Assembly: GCA_964629965.1 (NCBI GenBank)
Contig: CAZVRZ010000011.1
Location: 1-61,570 of the forward strand
Length of the DNA: 61,570 nucleotides
From: CAZVRZ01 sp964629965
GTDB lineage: Bacteria > Chloroflexota > Anaerolineae > Anaerolineales > UBA4823
Direction: 5' to 3'
A program made the position numbers and the translations under genes. The notes beneath the pieces are model-generated. The model was not told where the DNA came from. It made no database searches and worked only from the letters and a program-made list of their open reading frames with translations. Below are positions 26,060 through 35,087 of this stretch, piece by piece. Every line of letters starts with the position of its first letter. The stretch's first letter is position 1.

Positions 26060-26496
26060 AAAACTTTCAATTTTGGCAGCGTTGGTTATTGGTCGTGGGT
26101 ATTTTGATCACGGTTTTTGGGCTGTTGATGGCTTTTGCCAGCAGCGCGCCGCTTTTTGAACTATTCAATCGACAGGTCGATCCGGCATTCTGGGGCGCTC
26201 GGCCAGTCTCTCCGGAAGCAGCGAGCTTTCGAGATTGGATCTACGGTGTGTGGGGCGCCACGATCGCTGGTTGGGGAGTGGCAGTCATTTTTGTCGCTCA
26301 AGAGCCTTTTCGACGGAACGAACGTTGGGCATGGTACTGCCTGACCGTGGGGGTTGGCGGCTGGTATCTGCTGGATACGGCATTATCCTTGGTTTACGGG
26401 GTATGGTTCAATGTAGTTTTCAATACGCTGCTGCTGCTATTGGTTGCGCCACCCCTGTTGTTGACCTATCGAGACTTTTTTAAAGGCAAAAATTAG
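26056..26496 (+). CDS. Four-helix membrane protein
   Basis: A 146-residue protein with four predicted membrane segments (about 10-30, 58-82, 92-115 and 118-138). Residues between helices 1 and 2 include FELFNRQVDPAFWG. The family is not recognised; similar small membrane proteins are common in Chloroflexota. It is translationally coupled to the HIT gene by overlap. Confidence 0.7.
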   Translation: MKNFQFWQRWLLVVGILITVFGLLMAFASSAPLFELFNRQVDPAFWGARPVSPEAASFRDWIYGVWGATIAGWGVAVIFVAQEPFRRNERWAWYCLTVGVGGWYLLDTALSLVYGVWFNVVFNTLLLLLVAPPLLLTYRDFFKGKN

Positions 26497-26533
26497 GCTG
26501 TGGGTTCGTTTCTTTGTGTAAGGAGGAGGCACT

Positions 26534-27574
26534 ATGTCCTGGCTTGATCTTCTCAAAGGCGATCCTTTATCCTGGCTGCTAGAAGCTGATAACGCTGGCG
26601 TGCGTTACCTGGCGATGCGTGACCTCTTGGAGACGCCCGCCGGCTCCGCCGAGCTGGCCGCAGTGCGGTTGGCCGCGGCGCGCCAAGAGGCGCATGCAGC
26701 CGGGCCGATCGCCGTAATCCTGGCAGAGATGAACGCGGCGGGCTATTGGGTGGAGCCCGGGCCGGGCTATAACCCCAAGTACCGCAGCACGGTCTGGTCG
26801 CTGATCAACCTGGCGCAGGTAGGAGCCGCGGCTGCCGAAGACCGCCGCCTCCAACGGGCCTGCGAGTACCTGTTGGAGCAGGCGCTGACCGAATCCGGCC
26901 AGTTTTCCACGACCGGTGCACCCTCTGGCACGGTGGATTGCTTGCAGGGTAATCTGTGCGCCGCCTTGCTCGACCTGGGCGTGACCGACCCGCGCCTGGA
27001 CCTGGCCTTCGAATGGATGGCGCGTAGCGTGACCGGCGAGGGCGTGGCGCCGCTGGAAGATAAGCAGGAGCGGGTGCGCTATTACGCCGGCAAATGCGGG
27101 CTGCTCTTTGCCTGCGGGGCGAACAACAAGCTGCCCTGCGCCTGGGGCGGCGCCAAGGTGCTGGCGGCTTTTGGCAAGCTGCCTGCCGAGCGCCGCACGC
27201 CGCTGGTGCAGCAGGCTATCCGGCAGGGAGTGGATTTTTTCTTGCGCATCGACCCGGCTACGGCGGATTATCCCAACGGCTGGAGCACTAAGCCCAGCCA
27301 GAACTGGTGGAAGTTCGGCTTTCCGGTGTTCTATGTCACCGATCTGCTTCAGGTAGTCGAAGCCCTGGCGCGGCTGGGATATGGCCGCGACCCGCGCCTG
27401 GCCAATACCGTCCAACTGATCCTTGATAAGCAGGATCAGAACGGGCGCTGGGCCTTGGAGTACGATTACACTGGCAAGACCTGGGTGGATTATGGCGCAA
27501 AAAAGCAGCCGAACAAATGGGTGACCTTCCGGGCTTTGCAGGCGCTCAAATTGTGTGAACTGGAGGCAGTATGA
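26534..27574 (+). CDS. Alpha/alpha-toroid (prenyltransferase-like) protein
   Basis: A 346-residue protein made of helical repeats with recurring patterns such as STVWSLINLAQVG and YGRDPRLANTVQLILDKQDQNGRW. These resemble terpenoid-cyclase or prenyltransferase toroids. No DxDD cyclase motif is seen. Close relatives are sometimes mislabelled as nitrogen fixation proteins, but there is no P-loop or iron-sulfur motif. AAGGAGGAGG precedes the ATG, and the last codons overlap the next ATG by 4 bp. The function is unknown. Confidence 0.7.
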   Translation: MSWLDLLKGDPLSWLLEADNAGVRYLAMRDLLETPAGSAELAAVRLAAARQEAHAAGPIAVILAEMNAAGYWVEPGPGYNPKYRSTVWSLINLAQVGAAAAEDRRLQRACEYLLEQALTESGQFSTTGAPSGTVDCLQGNLCAALLDLGVTDPRLDLAFEWMARSVTGEGVAPLEDKQERVRYYAGKCGLLFACGANNKLPCAWGGAKVLAAFGKLPAERRTPLVQQAIRQGVDFFLRIDPATADYPNGWSTKPSQNWWKFGFPVFYVTDLLQVVEALARLGYGRDPRLANTVQLILDKQDQNGRWALEYDYTGKTWVDYGAKKQPNKWVTFRALQALKLCELEAV

Positions 27575-28203
27575 CCATCATTCAAAATGAGACTTTGATT
27601 CTGTTCCAGGGTGACAGCATCACCGATGGGGGTCGCAATCGAGAAGTGTTCGACGATCTTGGCTGGAGCTATGCCAGCCTGACCGCGGCCTGGTTCTCGG
27701 CGCTTTATCCCGAAAAGAAAGTGCGGTTCCTCAATCGCGGCGTGGGCGGCGATTTGATCCACCAGATGGAAGCGCGCTGGCAGCAGGACTGCCTGGCGCT
27801 CAAACCGGACTGGGTATCGATCTTGATCGGTATCAACAACGTGTGGCATGGTTTCGATGCCGAGGCGTCCACATCTTTGGAGTATTACCAGCGCAGTTAC
27901 CGCGCCATGCTGGAACAGGTGCGCCGGTCGTTGGATGCTCGCCTGATCCTGTTGGAGCCCTTCGTGCTGCCAGTGAAGGAAGAACAGCGCGCCTGGCGGC
28001 AGGACTTAGATCCGGCGATCATCATCCTACGCGACCTGGCGCGCGAGTTCGAAGCTCTGTTGGTGCCGCTGGACGGGTTGTTTGCCGCCGCGGCAGTCCA
28101 CCGGCCGTATGACTTCTGGTTGTCTGACGGTGTGCACCCAACCCAGGCCGGGCACGCCTTGATTGCCCAGGCCTGGCTGCGCACGGTGGGCGCGTTCAAG
28201 TAG
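27571..28203 (+). CDS. SGNH/GDSL-type esterase
   Basis: A 210-residue cytoplasmic protein: block I GDSITDGGRN (nucleophile Ser about residue 15), block II GVGGD, block III IGINNVW, and block V DGVHPTQAGH with the catalytic Asp and His. It lacks a signal peptide. It probably deacylates a carbohydrate or small ester. It overlaps the toroid gene by 4 bp at its start and the convergent ArsR-type gene at its end. Confidence 0.92.
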   Translation: MTIIQNETLILFQGDSITDGGRNREVFDDLGWSYASLTAAWFSALYPEKKVRFLNRGVGGDLIHQMEARWQQDCLALKPDWVSILIGINNVWHGFDAEASTSLEYYQRSYRAMLEQVRRSLDARLILLEPFVLPVKEEQRAWRQDLDPAIIILRDLAREFEALLVPLDGLFAAAAVHRPYDFWLSDGVHPTQAGHALIAQAWLRTVGAFK

Positions 28204-28804
28204 GCCGGCTGTCTTCCGGCGGCAGGCGCCAGTAGACGCCGTGCTCGCGCTGCATCAACCCTTCATCGACCAGCCCGCGCCGCAGCGTGGCAACATCCTC
28301 GTTGAATTCCAACAGGGCCAGGTTCACCTCTTGCTCGCTGTAGCGGCGGCCTGGCTCGAATTCCTGGACCACATGCTCGAGCACTACCTGCCATTTTTTG
28401 AGCTGGGCCGGGATCTGCAGCAGCCGCCCGTGGCGGAAGAAGGTGCGCAGCACTTTCTGGCGGAAGGCGTCTTCTTGCACCTGAAGCGGCAGGCCGGTAG
28501 AGGTCACCTGGATCAGTTCGCCGAGGGGCTGCTGCAGCGCCGTTTCCACCGGCGAATAGACCTGGTAGTATTGGTCCTTTTTCACCGTCAGCAGCCCGGC
28601 GCCGGTGAGCAAGGCCAGGTGGTGGGAGATGGTGGCCGGGTTCAGGTTCAAGATCATGGCCAATTCCTCGCCGTGCCGCGGCTTGAGCTTCACCAAGTTA
28701 AGGATCAACAGGCGCACCGGGTGTCCCAATGCCTTGAAGAATTGGGCGCGCGCTTCCAGCTTTTGTTCGGGGTTTGTCTCAGCGGGCTTATTCATGCCAG
28801 GCAC
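28196..28804 (-). CDS. ArsR-type regulator fused to DUF2087
   Basis: A 202-residue protein. Residues 15-95 are a winged helix of the ArsR family (ALGHPVRLLILNLVKL, LNPATISHHLALLTGAGLL). The C-terminal part (about 125-195) is a DUF2087-like module (FEPGRRYSEQEVN...LVDEGLMQREHGVYW). No cysteine metal site is apparent. The start is GTG at 28804 or, more likely, ATG at 28795, which overlaps the stop of the upstream 87-residue gene. The gene is probably autoregulated through the palindrome at 29075-29102. Confidence 0.85.
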   Translation of the reverse strand: MPGMNKPAETNPEQKLEARAQFFKALGHPVRLLILNLVKLKPRHGEELAMILNLNPATISHHLALLTGAGLLTVKKDQYYQVYSPVETALQQPLGELIQVTSTGLPLQVQEDAFRQKVLRTFFRHGRLLQIPAQLKKWQVVLEHVVQEFEPGRRYSEQEVNLALLEFNEDVATLRRGLVDEGLMQREHGVYWRLPPEDSRPT

Positions 28805-29051
28805 CTTTCCCGGTCAGGCGGCGGTAACAATGATCGAAAATGCCGCGTGCGGTTTGCATCATCCCCAGCTTGATCTGCTCCTTGATCTCGTTCTCGCGAT
28901 CGCTGAGCGCGCGACGCACCTCGATCTCGTTCTGCGCCGCCTGCACATACTGGCTGCTGATCAACCCGTAGGCCTGGGCGAGCTTTTCCAGGTCGGGCAG
29001 GTCGCTTTCGAAGATGGCGTTCACTTTTTTATCAAAAAAATTGAGATCCAT
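28788..29051 (-). CDS. Hypothetical 87-aa helical protein
   Basis: A small soluble protein, MDLNFFDKKVNAIFESDLPD..., mostly helical and charged, with no recognised domain. AAGAAGGT lies upstream of the ATG. It is the first gene of a two-gene unit with the ArsR-DUF2087 regulator, which it overlaps. It may modulate that regulator or be its controlled target. Confidence 0.7.
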   Translation of the reverse strand: MDLNFFDKKVNAIFESDLPDLEKLAQAYGLISSQYVQAAQNEIEVRRALSDRENEIKEQIKLGMMQTARGIFDHCYRRLTGKGAWHE

Positions 29052-29074
29052 TCTCTGATACCTTCTTTCTGTAA

Positions 29075-29102
29075 ATATGATTTGATAAACATCTAATCAT
29101 AT
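29075..29102. promoter_or_regulatory. AT-rich inverted repeat, candidate ArsR-type operator
   Basis: Arms ATATGATT and AATCATAT separated by 12 bp, 24 bp upstream of the 87-aa gene. A related half-site (AGATGTCAAA) lies at about 29121-29130. The position and AT-rich dyad fit an autoregulatory site for the regulator of this unit. Binding is inferred. Confidence 0.5.
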
Positions 29103-29288
29103 TGTAATATATAATTTTATAGATGTCAAATCAATTAATCGATTTATAGGGCTGGGGCCGAGACATTCGTCCCAGCGCTCAATTCCCCTGCGCTTCCGAA
29201 AAAGATCGATTCCTTATGGTGCGGAGATCGGCTAGCATGATAAAATCAGGCGTATATTGCGCCGCTCAGCCCCGAAAGCGAAGGAAAC

Positions 29289-29951
29289 ATGCCCGATTGG
29301 TTAAGAAAATCCACCCAACAAAATTTAGGTTACACCCTTTACCCGCCGCGCCGCGAGCATGAGCCGGGTTACGCCCGCCTGGATGTGGCGCTGCGCGACC
29401 TGCCCACGGAGCATCATTTCGACCCGGAGACGCTGGAGATGACCGTCTATTCCTCCGAAGGAGGCGTGGAGACGGTTGTGTTCGAACATCCCTGGCGGGA
29501 GCAGCTTGCTTACCAGGCCTGCATCGGCCCGATCTACATCATGGATCGCAAGAACAAGCACGTGGCGGCCTTCACCTTTGGCGGGACGGTTCAGATCGAT
29601 GTCTTTGACGATTACACGCTGCTCAAACTCGAGTCGGCTGCGCCCATTTTGATCAAGGATAACTTTTGCACGCCGGACGGCTTGCTGGTCGATGAGGCCG
29701 AGATCGTCCTGGCGCAGCGGCGTGTGGCTTACGGCATCAATCAGGATGAGTACGACCGGCGGCTGGCGCAGGCCGATCCGCTGGCGCTGTATTACTGTGT
29801 GTTGAAGAGAATGACCAATCGCATGGACACCCTGCCGGCTTGCGACAATCGCAGCCTGGCGGATCTCAAGCACCTGGTGCGCAACGAGATCGTCGCGTTG
29901 CAAGGGCTGCTGCAGGGATCAACCCGGGTGGAGATCGAAGATTTATTGTAG
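29289..29951 (+). CDS. Hypothetical 220-aa protein
   Basis: A soluble protein starting MPDWLRKSTQQNLGYTLYPP and containing VYSSEGGVETVVFEHPWRE and a C-terminal helical segment. I do not recognise a family. It is preceded by GAAGGAAAC. It may form a unit with the glycosidase gene that begins 45 bp downstream. Upstream, 29103-29288 is non-coding and holds the divergent control region. Confidence 0.65.
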   Translation: MPDWLRKSTQQNLGYTLYPPRREHEPGYARLDVALRDLPTEHHFDPETLEMTVYSSEGGVETVVFEHPWREQLAYQACIGPIYIMDRKNKHVAAFTFGGTVQIDVFDDYTLLKLESAAPILIKDNFCTPDGLLVDEAEIVLAQRRVAYGINQDEYDRRLAQADPLALYYCVLKRMTNRMDTLPACDNRSLADLKHLVRNEIVALQGLLQGSTRVEIEDLL

Positions 29952-29996
29952 GTGTTTAGCTGAAACTTCATTTTATCGATTAGGAGAGAATAAAGA

Positions 29997-32325
29997 ATGG
30001 CTAAAGATGTGGATATCGAGTCGATTGTTCGCCAGATGACCCTGGAAGAAAAAGCTGCCTTATGCACCGGCGCGACCGCCTGGACGACCACGCCGGTTGA
30101 GCGTCTGGGTATCCCGGCGATGTTTGTTGCGGATGGGCCCCACGGGGTCCGTAAGGTGCCCGATGCGACTTCGGTCGCCGCGACCAGCCTGCCGGCAACC
30201 TGTTTTCCCACCGCTTCCTGTACGGCCGCTACCTGGGATGTCGAGCTGATCCAGCGCATGGGGCAGGCCCTGGGAGAAGAGTGCGTGTCTTTGGGCGTGG
30301 ATGTGGTGCTCGGACCCGGCAACAACATGAAGCGCTCGCCCTTGTGTGGGCGTAACTTTGAGTATTATTCCGAAGATCCCTACCTGGCTGGGGAGCTAGC
30401 GGCCAATTTCATCCAGGGCGTGCAAAGCCAGGGAGTGGGCACCTCGCTCAAACATTACGCCGCCAACAACCAGGAATGCCAGCGGTTTTCGATCAGCGCC
30501 GAGGTGGATGAGCGCACCATGCGAGAGATCTACCTGCCTGCTTTTGAAAAGGCGGTCAAGAAGGGCCAACCCTGGACGGTGATGTGCTCCTACAACAAGC
30601 TGAATGGAGAATATTGCTCGGAGAAGCGCGAACTGCTGGTGGATATCCTGCGGGATGAATGGGGCTTCGACGGCCTGGTGGTTTCAGATTGGGGCGCGGT
30701 GCGCGACCGGGTGGCTTCTCTGCGGGGCGGCCTGGATCTGGAAATGCCCGGGCCCAAGCCGCGCCGCACGCAGGAAGTGATCGAGGCGGTGCGCAGCGGT
30801 GTGTTGGAAGAAAGTTTGCTGGATGAGGCGGTGCGCCACATCCTGAAGATCGTTTTCAAAGCCGCAGAAACGCCCAAACAGGTGCTCTCTACCTGCGGCG
30901 GTCAGTTCGACGCGGCCGCTCACCACGCCCTGGCCCGCCGGATCGCCGGAGAAGGCATGGTGCTGTTGAAGAACAACGGCCTGCTGCCGCTCAAGCGGTA
31001 CTCCGCAGATGTCAAGAAGATCGCCGTGATCGGGCGCGCTGCCAGGGAGCCTCATTACCAGGGCGGTGGCAGCTCGCACATCAACCCAACCCGGTTGGAT
31101 ATTCCCTATGATGAACTGGCCAACTTAGCCGCAGGCGCAGCCCTGGCCTATGCCGAAGGCTATCCCGCCGGGCCAGACTTCCGCCAAGACCTGATCGATG
31201 AAGCCGTGGCGGCTGCTAAGGAAGCGGAAGTAGCTTTGCTGTACCTGGCGCTGCCCAGCTACAAAGAATCGGAAGGCTACGACCGGGAGGACCTGGACCT
31301 GACTCTGCAGCAGGTGGCTTTGATCCAGGCGGTGAGCGCGGCGCAGCCCAAGACGGTGGTGATCCTCAACAATGGCTCGGCCGTGGCGATGAGCGCCTGG
31401 ATCGACGGCGTGGCGGCGGTGCTGGAAGCCTGGATGATGGGCCAGGCCGGCGGCGGCGCTATTGCGGATGTGCTCTTTGGCGTGGTCAATCCCTGCGGCA
31501 AGCTGGCCGAAACCTTCCCGCAGAAACTGGCCGATACTCCGGCTTACCTCAATTTCCCCGGAGAAGCCGGCCAGGTGCGTTATGGCGAAGGACTGTATAT
31601 CGGTTACCGCTACTATGACACCAGGGACATCCCGGTGCAGTTCCCCTTCGGCCATGGCCTGTCTTACACCACCTTCGAGTACAGCAACTTGAAAACCTCG
31701 GCTGTCTCATTCAAGGATAGCGACGGTCTGCGGGTTTCGCTGGATGTGACCAACACGGGCTCGGTGGCGGGCAAAGAAATCGTGCAAGTGTACGTGCACG
31801 ACCAGCAATCTGGCCTGCCGCGCCCGGTCAAGGAGCTCAAGGGTTTTGCCAAGGTTGCCCTGCAGCCGGGCGAGACCAAGACCGTGACGGTTGAGCTGGA
31901 CTGGCGGGCCTTTGCCTTTTACCACCCGCTCCACGGCTGCTGGATCACCGAAAGCGGCGAGTTCGATATCCTGGTCGGGGCTTCGGCGGAGGATATCCGC
32001 GGCATGCAGACGGTCACGCTGCAAGCTGGCATGGAACTGCCCTGCCTGCTCCACCGTCAATCGCTGGTGCGCGAATGGCTGGAGGATGCGCGGCCAGGCT
32101 GTTTTTGGGCCTATGTTCCAGCAGATGGCAGCGCAAATGGGTGCAGTGCTGGGCGGCGGCGGTGAAGCAGACGAAGTCGCCGGCACCGGCATTGGTATGG
32201 AGGTGATGCGTTTCATGATGGATATGCCGCTGGTGAGCGTGCTGCATTTCCAGGATCAACTCCTGCCCATATCGCCCGAGGAGATGGTGGACGGTATGCT
32301 GGAGCAGGTGTACGCTGCCAAGTAA
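29997..32325 (+). pseudogene. GH3 beta-glucosidase, frameshifted near C-terminus
   Basis: Glycoside hydrolase family 3 with the usual order: TIM-barrel domain (nucleophile region DGLVVSDWGAV, Asp about residue 227), the (alpha/beta)6 domain (EGMVLLKNNGLLPL) and a fibronectin-like domain (VTNTGSVAGKEIVQVYV). The reading frame stops at 32165 with an unrelated tail. The next frame continues homologous-looking sequence (GQAVFGPMFQQM ... PLVSVLHFQDQLLPISPEEM) to 32325. Skipping one base around 32086-32094 joins the two into about 775 residues. The catalytic parts are intact, so a slightly altered enzyme may still be made. There is no signal peptide. AGGAGAG precedes the start. Confidence 0.85.
30879..30895 (-). 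repeat. Family B palindrome inside GH3 gene
   Basis: CAGGT GCTCTCT ACCTG: a perfect 5-bp stem with the loop one base from GCTCTTT. It is in the minus orientation relative to AAAGAGC and encodes QVLSTC. Confidence 0.55.
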
Positions 32326-32347
32326 GCCGGATCGAGGAAATTCTTAA

Positions 32348-32382
32348 GCAGTGCTCTTTACTGCCGCAGTGCTCTTTACTGC
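32348..32382 (-). repeat. Tandem family B palindromes, stem GCAGT
   Basis: Two copies of GCAGT GCTCTTT ACTGC (32348-32364 and 32366-32382) with an 18-bp period, 22 bp after the end of the glycosidase gene. The stem changed on both arms relative to CAGGT/ACCTG while the loop is identical. Confidence 0.8.
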
Positions 32383-32396
32383 CAAGGCCCTGGGGA

Positions 32397-32426
32397 TTGT
32401 GGGTGGGGAGTACAACCGCCTATAAT
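32397..32426 (+). promoter_or_regulatory. Candidate promoter upstream of proBA
   Basis: TTGTGG at 32397-32402 and TATAAT at 32421-32426 with an 18-bp spacer. A second weaker -10 (TATACT, 32582-32587) lies nearer the gene. The region 32383-32641 has no convincing gene. I see no recognisable riboswitch, although parts are purine-rich and may fold. Confidence 0.4.
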
Positions 32427-32641
32427 CCCCGTTTTCGTGTGTTATGGATATCAACCCGGCCTGGCGGCCGTAAGGGGTTGGTTGCAGTTCGGCGAACATG
32501 CCGGGAACCGGTGGGTGAAAGTTGGGGCAATTCGTGAAATTCTACGTCGTTTCTATTTGCCGGGCGCCTCAGAACCTGGGGTATACTTAACGCCGGTTTG
32601 GTTCCGGCCTTACGGTCCTCATTCCTACAAAGATGCTTTCT

Positions 32642-33742
32642 ATGTCACGTATTGTCATCAAAATCGGTTCATCCACTCTCACTGCCGGCACGCCGCACCT
32701 CTCGCCGCCGCGTCTGATCGATATCGCCCGCCAGGTGGCGCAGTTATGCGGTCTGGCTCACGAAATCGTCATTGTCACCTCCGGCGCCATGGCCGCCGGG
32801 CGCGAGCGGCTCAACTTCCCGCAGCTTCCTAAGGATGTGCCTGCCAAGCAGATGCTGGCGGCCGTGGGCCAACTGCGGCTGATGGCGTTGTACGAGCAGA
32901 TCTTCGGGTTGTACGGCCTGCCTATCGGGCAGGTACTGTTGACCCGCGCCGACCTGGCGGATCGCCGTCGCTATCTCAATTCGCGCAACACACTGATGGC
33001 CTTGCTCGGCCAGGGGGTGACGCCGATCATCAATGAGAACGATACGGTGGCCACCGAGGAGATCCGGGTGGGCGATAACGACAACCTCTCGGCGCTGGTC
33101 GCCAACCTGGTGGATGCCGATCTGCTGCTGCTGCTCACCGACCAACAGGGCCTGTACACTGCCGATCCGCGCCGCGATCCCGAGGCTCGCCTGGTGAGCG
33201 AGGTGAGTGAGCCCGAGATCCCCGAGGCGCTCTGGCAGGCGGCGGGTGGCTCAGGCGGCGCCCTGGGCACGGGCGGCATGTTCACCAAACTGCAAGCCGC
33301 CGACCTGGCGCGCCGCTCGGGCACGCGGGTGGTGATCGCTCCCGGCGGTGAGCCGGATGTGCTGCTGCGCATTGCGGCCGGCGAGGCGCTTGGCACGCAC
33401 TTTCTCCCCATGGCTTCTTCGGTCGAGAGCCGCAAGCGCTACATCCTGGCGGGCGGCCACGTCCCCGGCTGTCTGCAAGTGGACGCCGGGGCGGCGCGTG
33501 CCCTGCGCAAAGGCGGCAGCCTGCTGCCGGTGGGTATCACTGCCGCCGAAGGCGATTTTGAGCGCGGCGACACAGTGCGGGTGGTCAATCCCGCCGGCCG
33601 CGAGATGGCGCGCGGCATTGTCAACTACAATGCTGCCGACTTGCGCTGCCTGTTAGGTCACCGCTCCGATGAGATCGAAACCTTGCTGGGTTATCATTAC
33701 AACGATGAGATCATTCATCATAACAATATGGTATTGTTATAG
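32642..33742 (+). CDS. proB: Glutamate 5-kinase
   Basis: A 366-residue protein from the ATG at 32642 (the ATG at 32633 is possible). It has the amino-acid kinase fold: IVIKIGSSTLT at the start, VTSGAMAAGRERL, PIINENDTVATEEIRVGDND and GTGGMFTKLQAA. The C-terminal PUA domain (about 275-355) has GSLLPVGITAAEGDFERGDTV. It makes glutamyl 5-phosphate, the first step of proline synthesis. The proA gene begins 9 bp downstream. Confidence 0.95.
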   Translation: MSRIVIKIGSSTLTAGTPHLSPPRLIDIARQVAQLCGLAHEIVIVTSGAMAAGRERLNFPQLPKDVPAKQMLAAVGQLRLMALYEQIFGLYGLPIGQVLLTRADLADRRRYLNSRNTLMALLGQGVTPIINENDTVATEEIRVGDNDNLSALVANLVDADLLLLLTDQQGLYTADPRRDPEARLVSEVSEPEIPEALWQAAGGSGGALGTGGMFTKLQAADLARRSGTRVVIAPGGEPDVLLRIAAGEALGTHFLPMASSVESRKRYILAGGHVPGCLQVDAGAARALRKGGSLLPVGITAAEGDFERGDTVRVVNPAGREMARGIVNYNAADLRCLLGHRSDEIETLLGYHYNDEIIHHNNMVLL

Positions 33743-33751
33743 GAGTTGCGT

Positions 33752-35008
33752 ATGTCTGTCTTGATGAGCCTTGGAAAAAACGCCCGCCTGGCCGCCCAGA
33801 AATTGGGGCGCGCCTCGACCGAACAAAAAAATGCTGCCCTGCTGGCGATGGCCGACCAATTGAGCGCTTGCCAGGCCGAGACGCTGGCTGCCAACGCCGG
33901 GGATGTGGCTGCGGCCCAAGAGGCGGGGCGCACGGCGGCCCTGGTTGACCGCCTGGTTTTGAATGAGAAACGCCTGGCGGGCATGGCTGCTGATCTGTGC
34001 AGCGTGGCGGCCTTGCCCGACCCGATCGGCGAGCGCTTCGACGAGACTCTGCTCCCCAGCGGGCTGCGCCTGTGGAAGCAGCGCGTGCCGCTGGGCGTTT
34101 TGGGCGTGATCTACGAGGCGCGCCCCAATGTGACGATAGATATCGCCGGGTTGGCGCTCAAAACCGGCAACGCCGTCATCCTGCGAGGCGGCAGTGAGAC
34201 GCTGCGCTCGAACCTGGCGCTGGTGAACGCCATCCGGCGCGCACTGGAGTCGGCTGGCCTGCCTGCCGAGGTCGTGCAGTATATCGAAGACCCCGACCGG
34301 GCGCGCATCACCGAACTGCTGATGCTGGACCAATACGTGGATATGATCATCCCGCGCGGTGGGGAGGGCCTGCATCGCTTTTGCCGCGAGAACAGCCGCA
34401 TTCCGGTTATCACCGGCGGCATCGGTATCTGTCACCTGTTCGTGGATGCCAGCGCTGACCTGGAGGCCTCCCTGGCGGTCATCCGCAATGCCAAGATCCA
34501 ACGTCCGGCGGTCTGCAATGCGCTGGACACGGTGTTGGTGCAGCGCAGCGTGGCAGCCGAGTTCCTGCCGCGCCTGGTGGAGCGCCTGGCCGCGGATGGC
34601 GTTACCTTCCGAGCGGATGTTTCGGCCCTGCCCTACCTGCCTGCGCATGAAAGCATTGCGCCCGCCGGCCCCAACGATTTCGATACCGAGTGGATGGCGC
34701 TGATCTTGGGTCTGAAGGTGGTCGATACGCTGGACGAGGCCATGGCGCACATTGCCGCCCACAGCATGAACCATTCCGACGGCATCCTCACCCGCGACCA
34801 GGCCAACGCCGACCGCTTTGTGGCGGAGGTCGATTCGGCCGCGGTGTACGTCAACGCCAGCACGCGTTTCACCGACGGCGCGCAGTTTGGCCTGGGGGCG
34901 GAGGTGGCCATATCTACCCAGCGTTTGCATGCCCGCGGGCCAATGGGACTGCGCGAATTGACCACCTATAAGTGGGTGGGGGTGGGCGATTACCTGGTGA
35001 GAGCGTAG
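33752..35008 (+). CDS. proA: Gamma-glutamyl phosphate reductase
   Basis: The start is the ATG at 33752, 6 bp after AGGAG. It is an aldehyde dehydrogenase-like protein of 418 residues with GVIYEARPNVT, the catalytic Cys in GIGICHLFVD, KIQRPAVCNALD and the C-terminal GPMGLRELTTYKW. It reduces glutamyl 5-phosphate to the semialdehyde in proline synthesis. It forms an operon with proB and is followed by a strong terminator. Confidence 0.97.
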   Translation: MSVLMSLGKNARLAAQKLGRASTEQKNAALLAMADQLSACQAETLAANAGDVAAAQEAGRTAALVDRLVLNEKRLAGMAADLCSVAALPDPIGERFDETLLPSGLRLWKQRVPLGVLGVIYEARPNVTIDIAGLALKTGNAVILRGGSETLRSNLALVNAIRRALESAGLPAEVVQYIEDPDRARITELLMLDQYVDMIIPRGGEGLHRFCRENSRIPVITGGIGICHLFVDASADLEASLAVIRNAKIQRPAVCNALDTVLVQRSVAAEFLPRLVERLAADGVTFRADVSALPYLPAHESIAPAGPNDFDTEWMALILGLKVVDTLDEAMAHIAAHSMNHSDGILTRDQANADRFVAEVDSAAVYVNASTRFTDGAQFGLGAEVAISTQRLHARGPMGLRELTTYKWVGVGDYLVRA

Positions 35009-35019
35009 GGAAAGTATCT

Positions 35020-35061
35020 AAAAACGATGATGCGGCGCCAAAGCACCGCATCATCGTTTTT
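35020..35061. terminator. Strong bidirectional terminator
   Basis: AAAAACGATGATGCGG pairs over 16 bp with CCGCATCATCGTTTTT around a 10-nt loop. With A-tract and T-tract at the ends it can end transcription of proA from the left and of the minus-strand secreted-protein gene from the right. Confidence 0.92.
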
Positions 35062-35087
35062 AGTATTAAAATTTTGCTGCAGGCAGG

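Noticed and set aside
27090..27120. CTGCTCTTTGCC as a family B copy
   Set aside because: The flanks do not form the usual stem directly around the loop.
26534..27574. Nitrogenase-related (NifH) label for the toroid protein
   Set aside because: No P-loop, no cluster cysteines, and the repeats are toroid-like.
30994..31007. GCGG TACT CCGC palindrome as a reverse-oriented family A copy
   Set aside because: It lacks the TG/CA core next to the loop and lies in conserved coding sequence of GH3.
32080..32110. Programmed ribosomal frameshift in GH3
   Set aside because: No slippery heptamer or downstream stem typical of programmed shifting was seen.
32440..32560. Cobalamin-type riboswitch upstream of proB
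   Set aside because: GGGAACCGGTGGGTGAAA recalls part of the B12 box, but the other conserved segments are missing and proBA is not a typical target.
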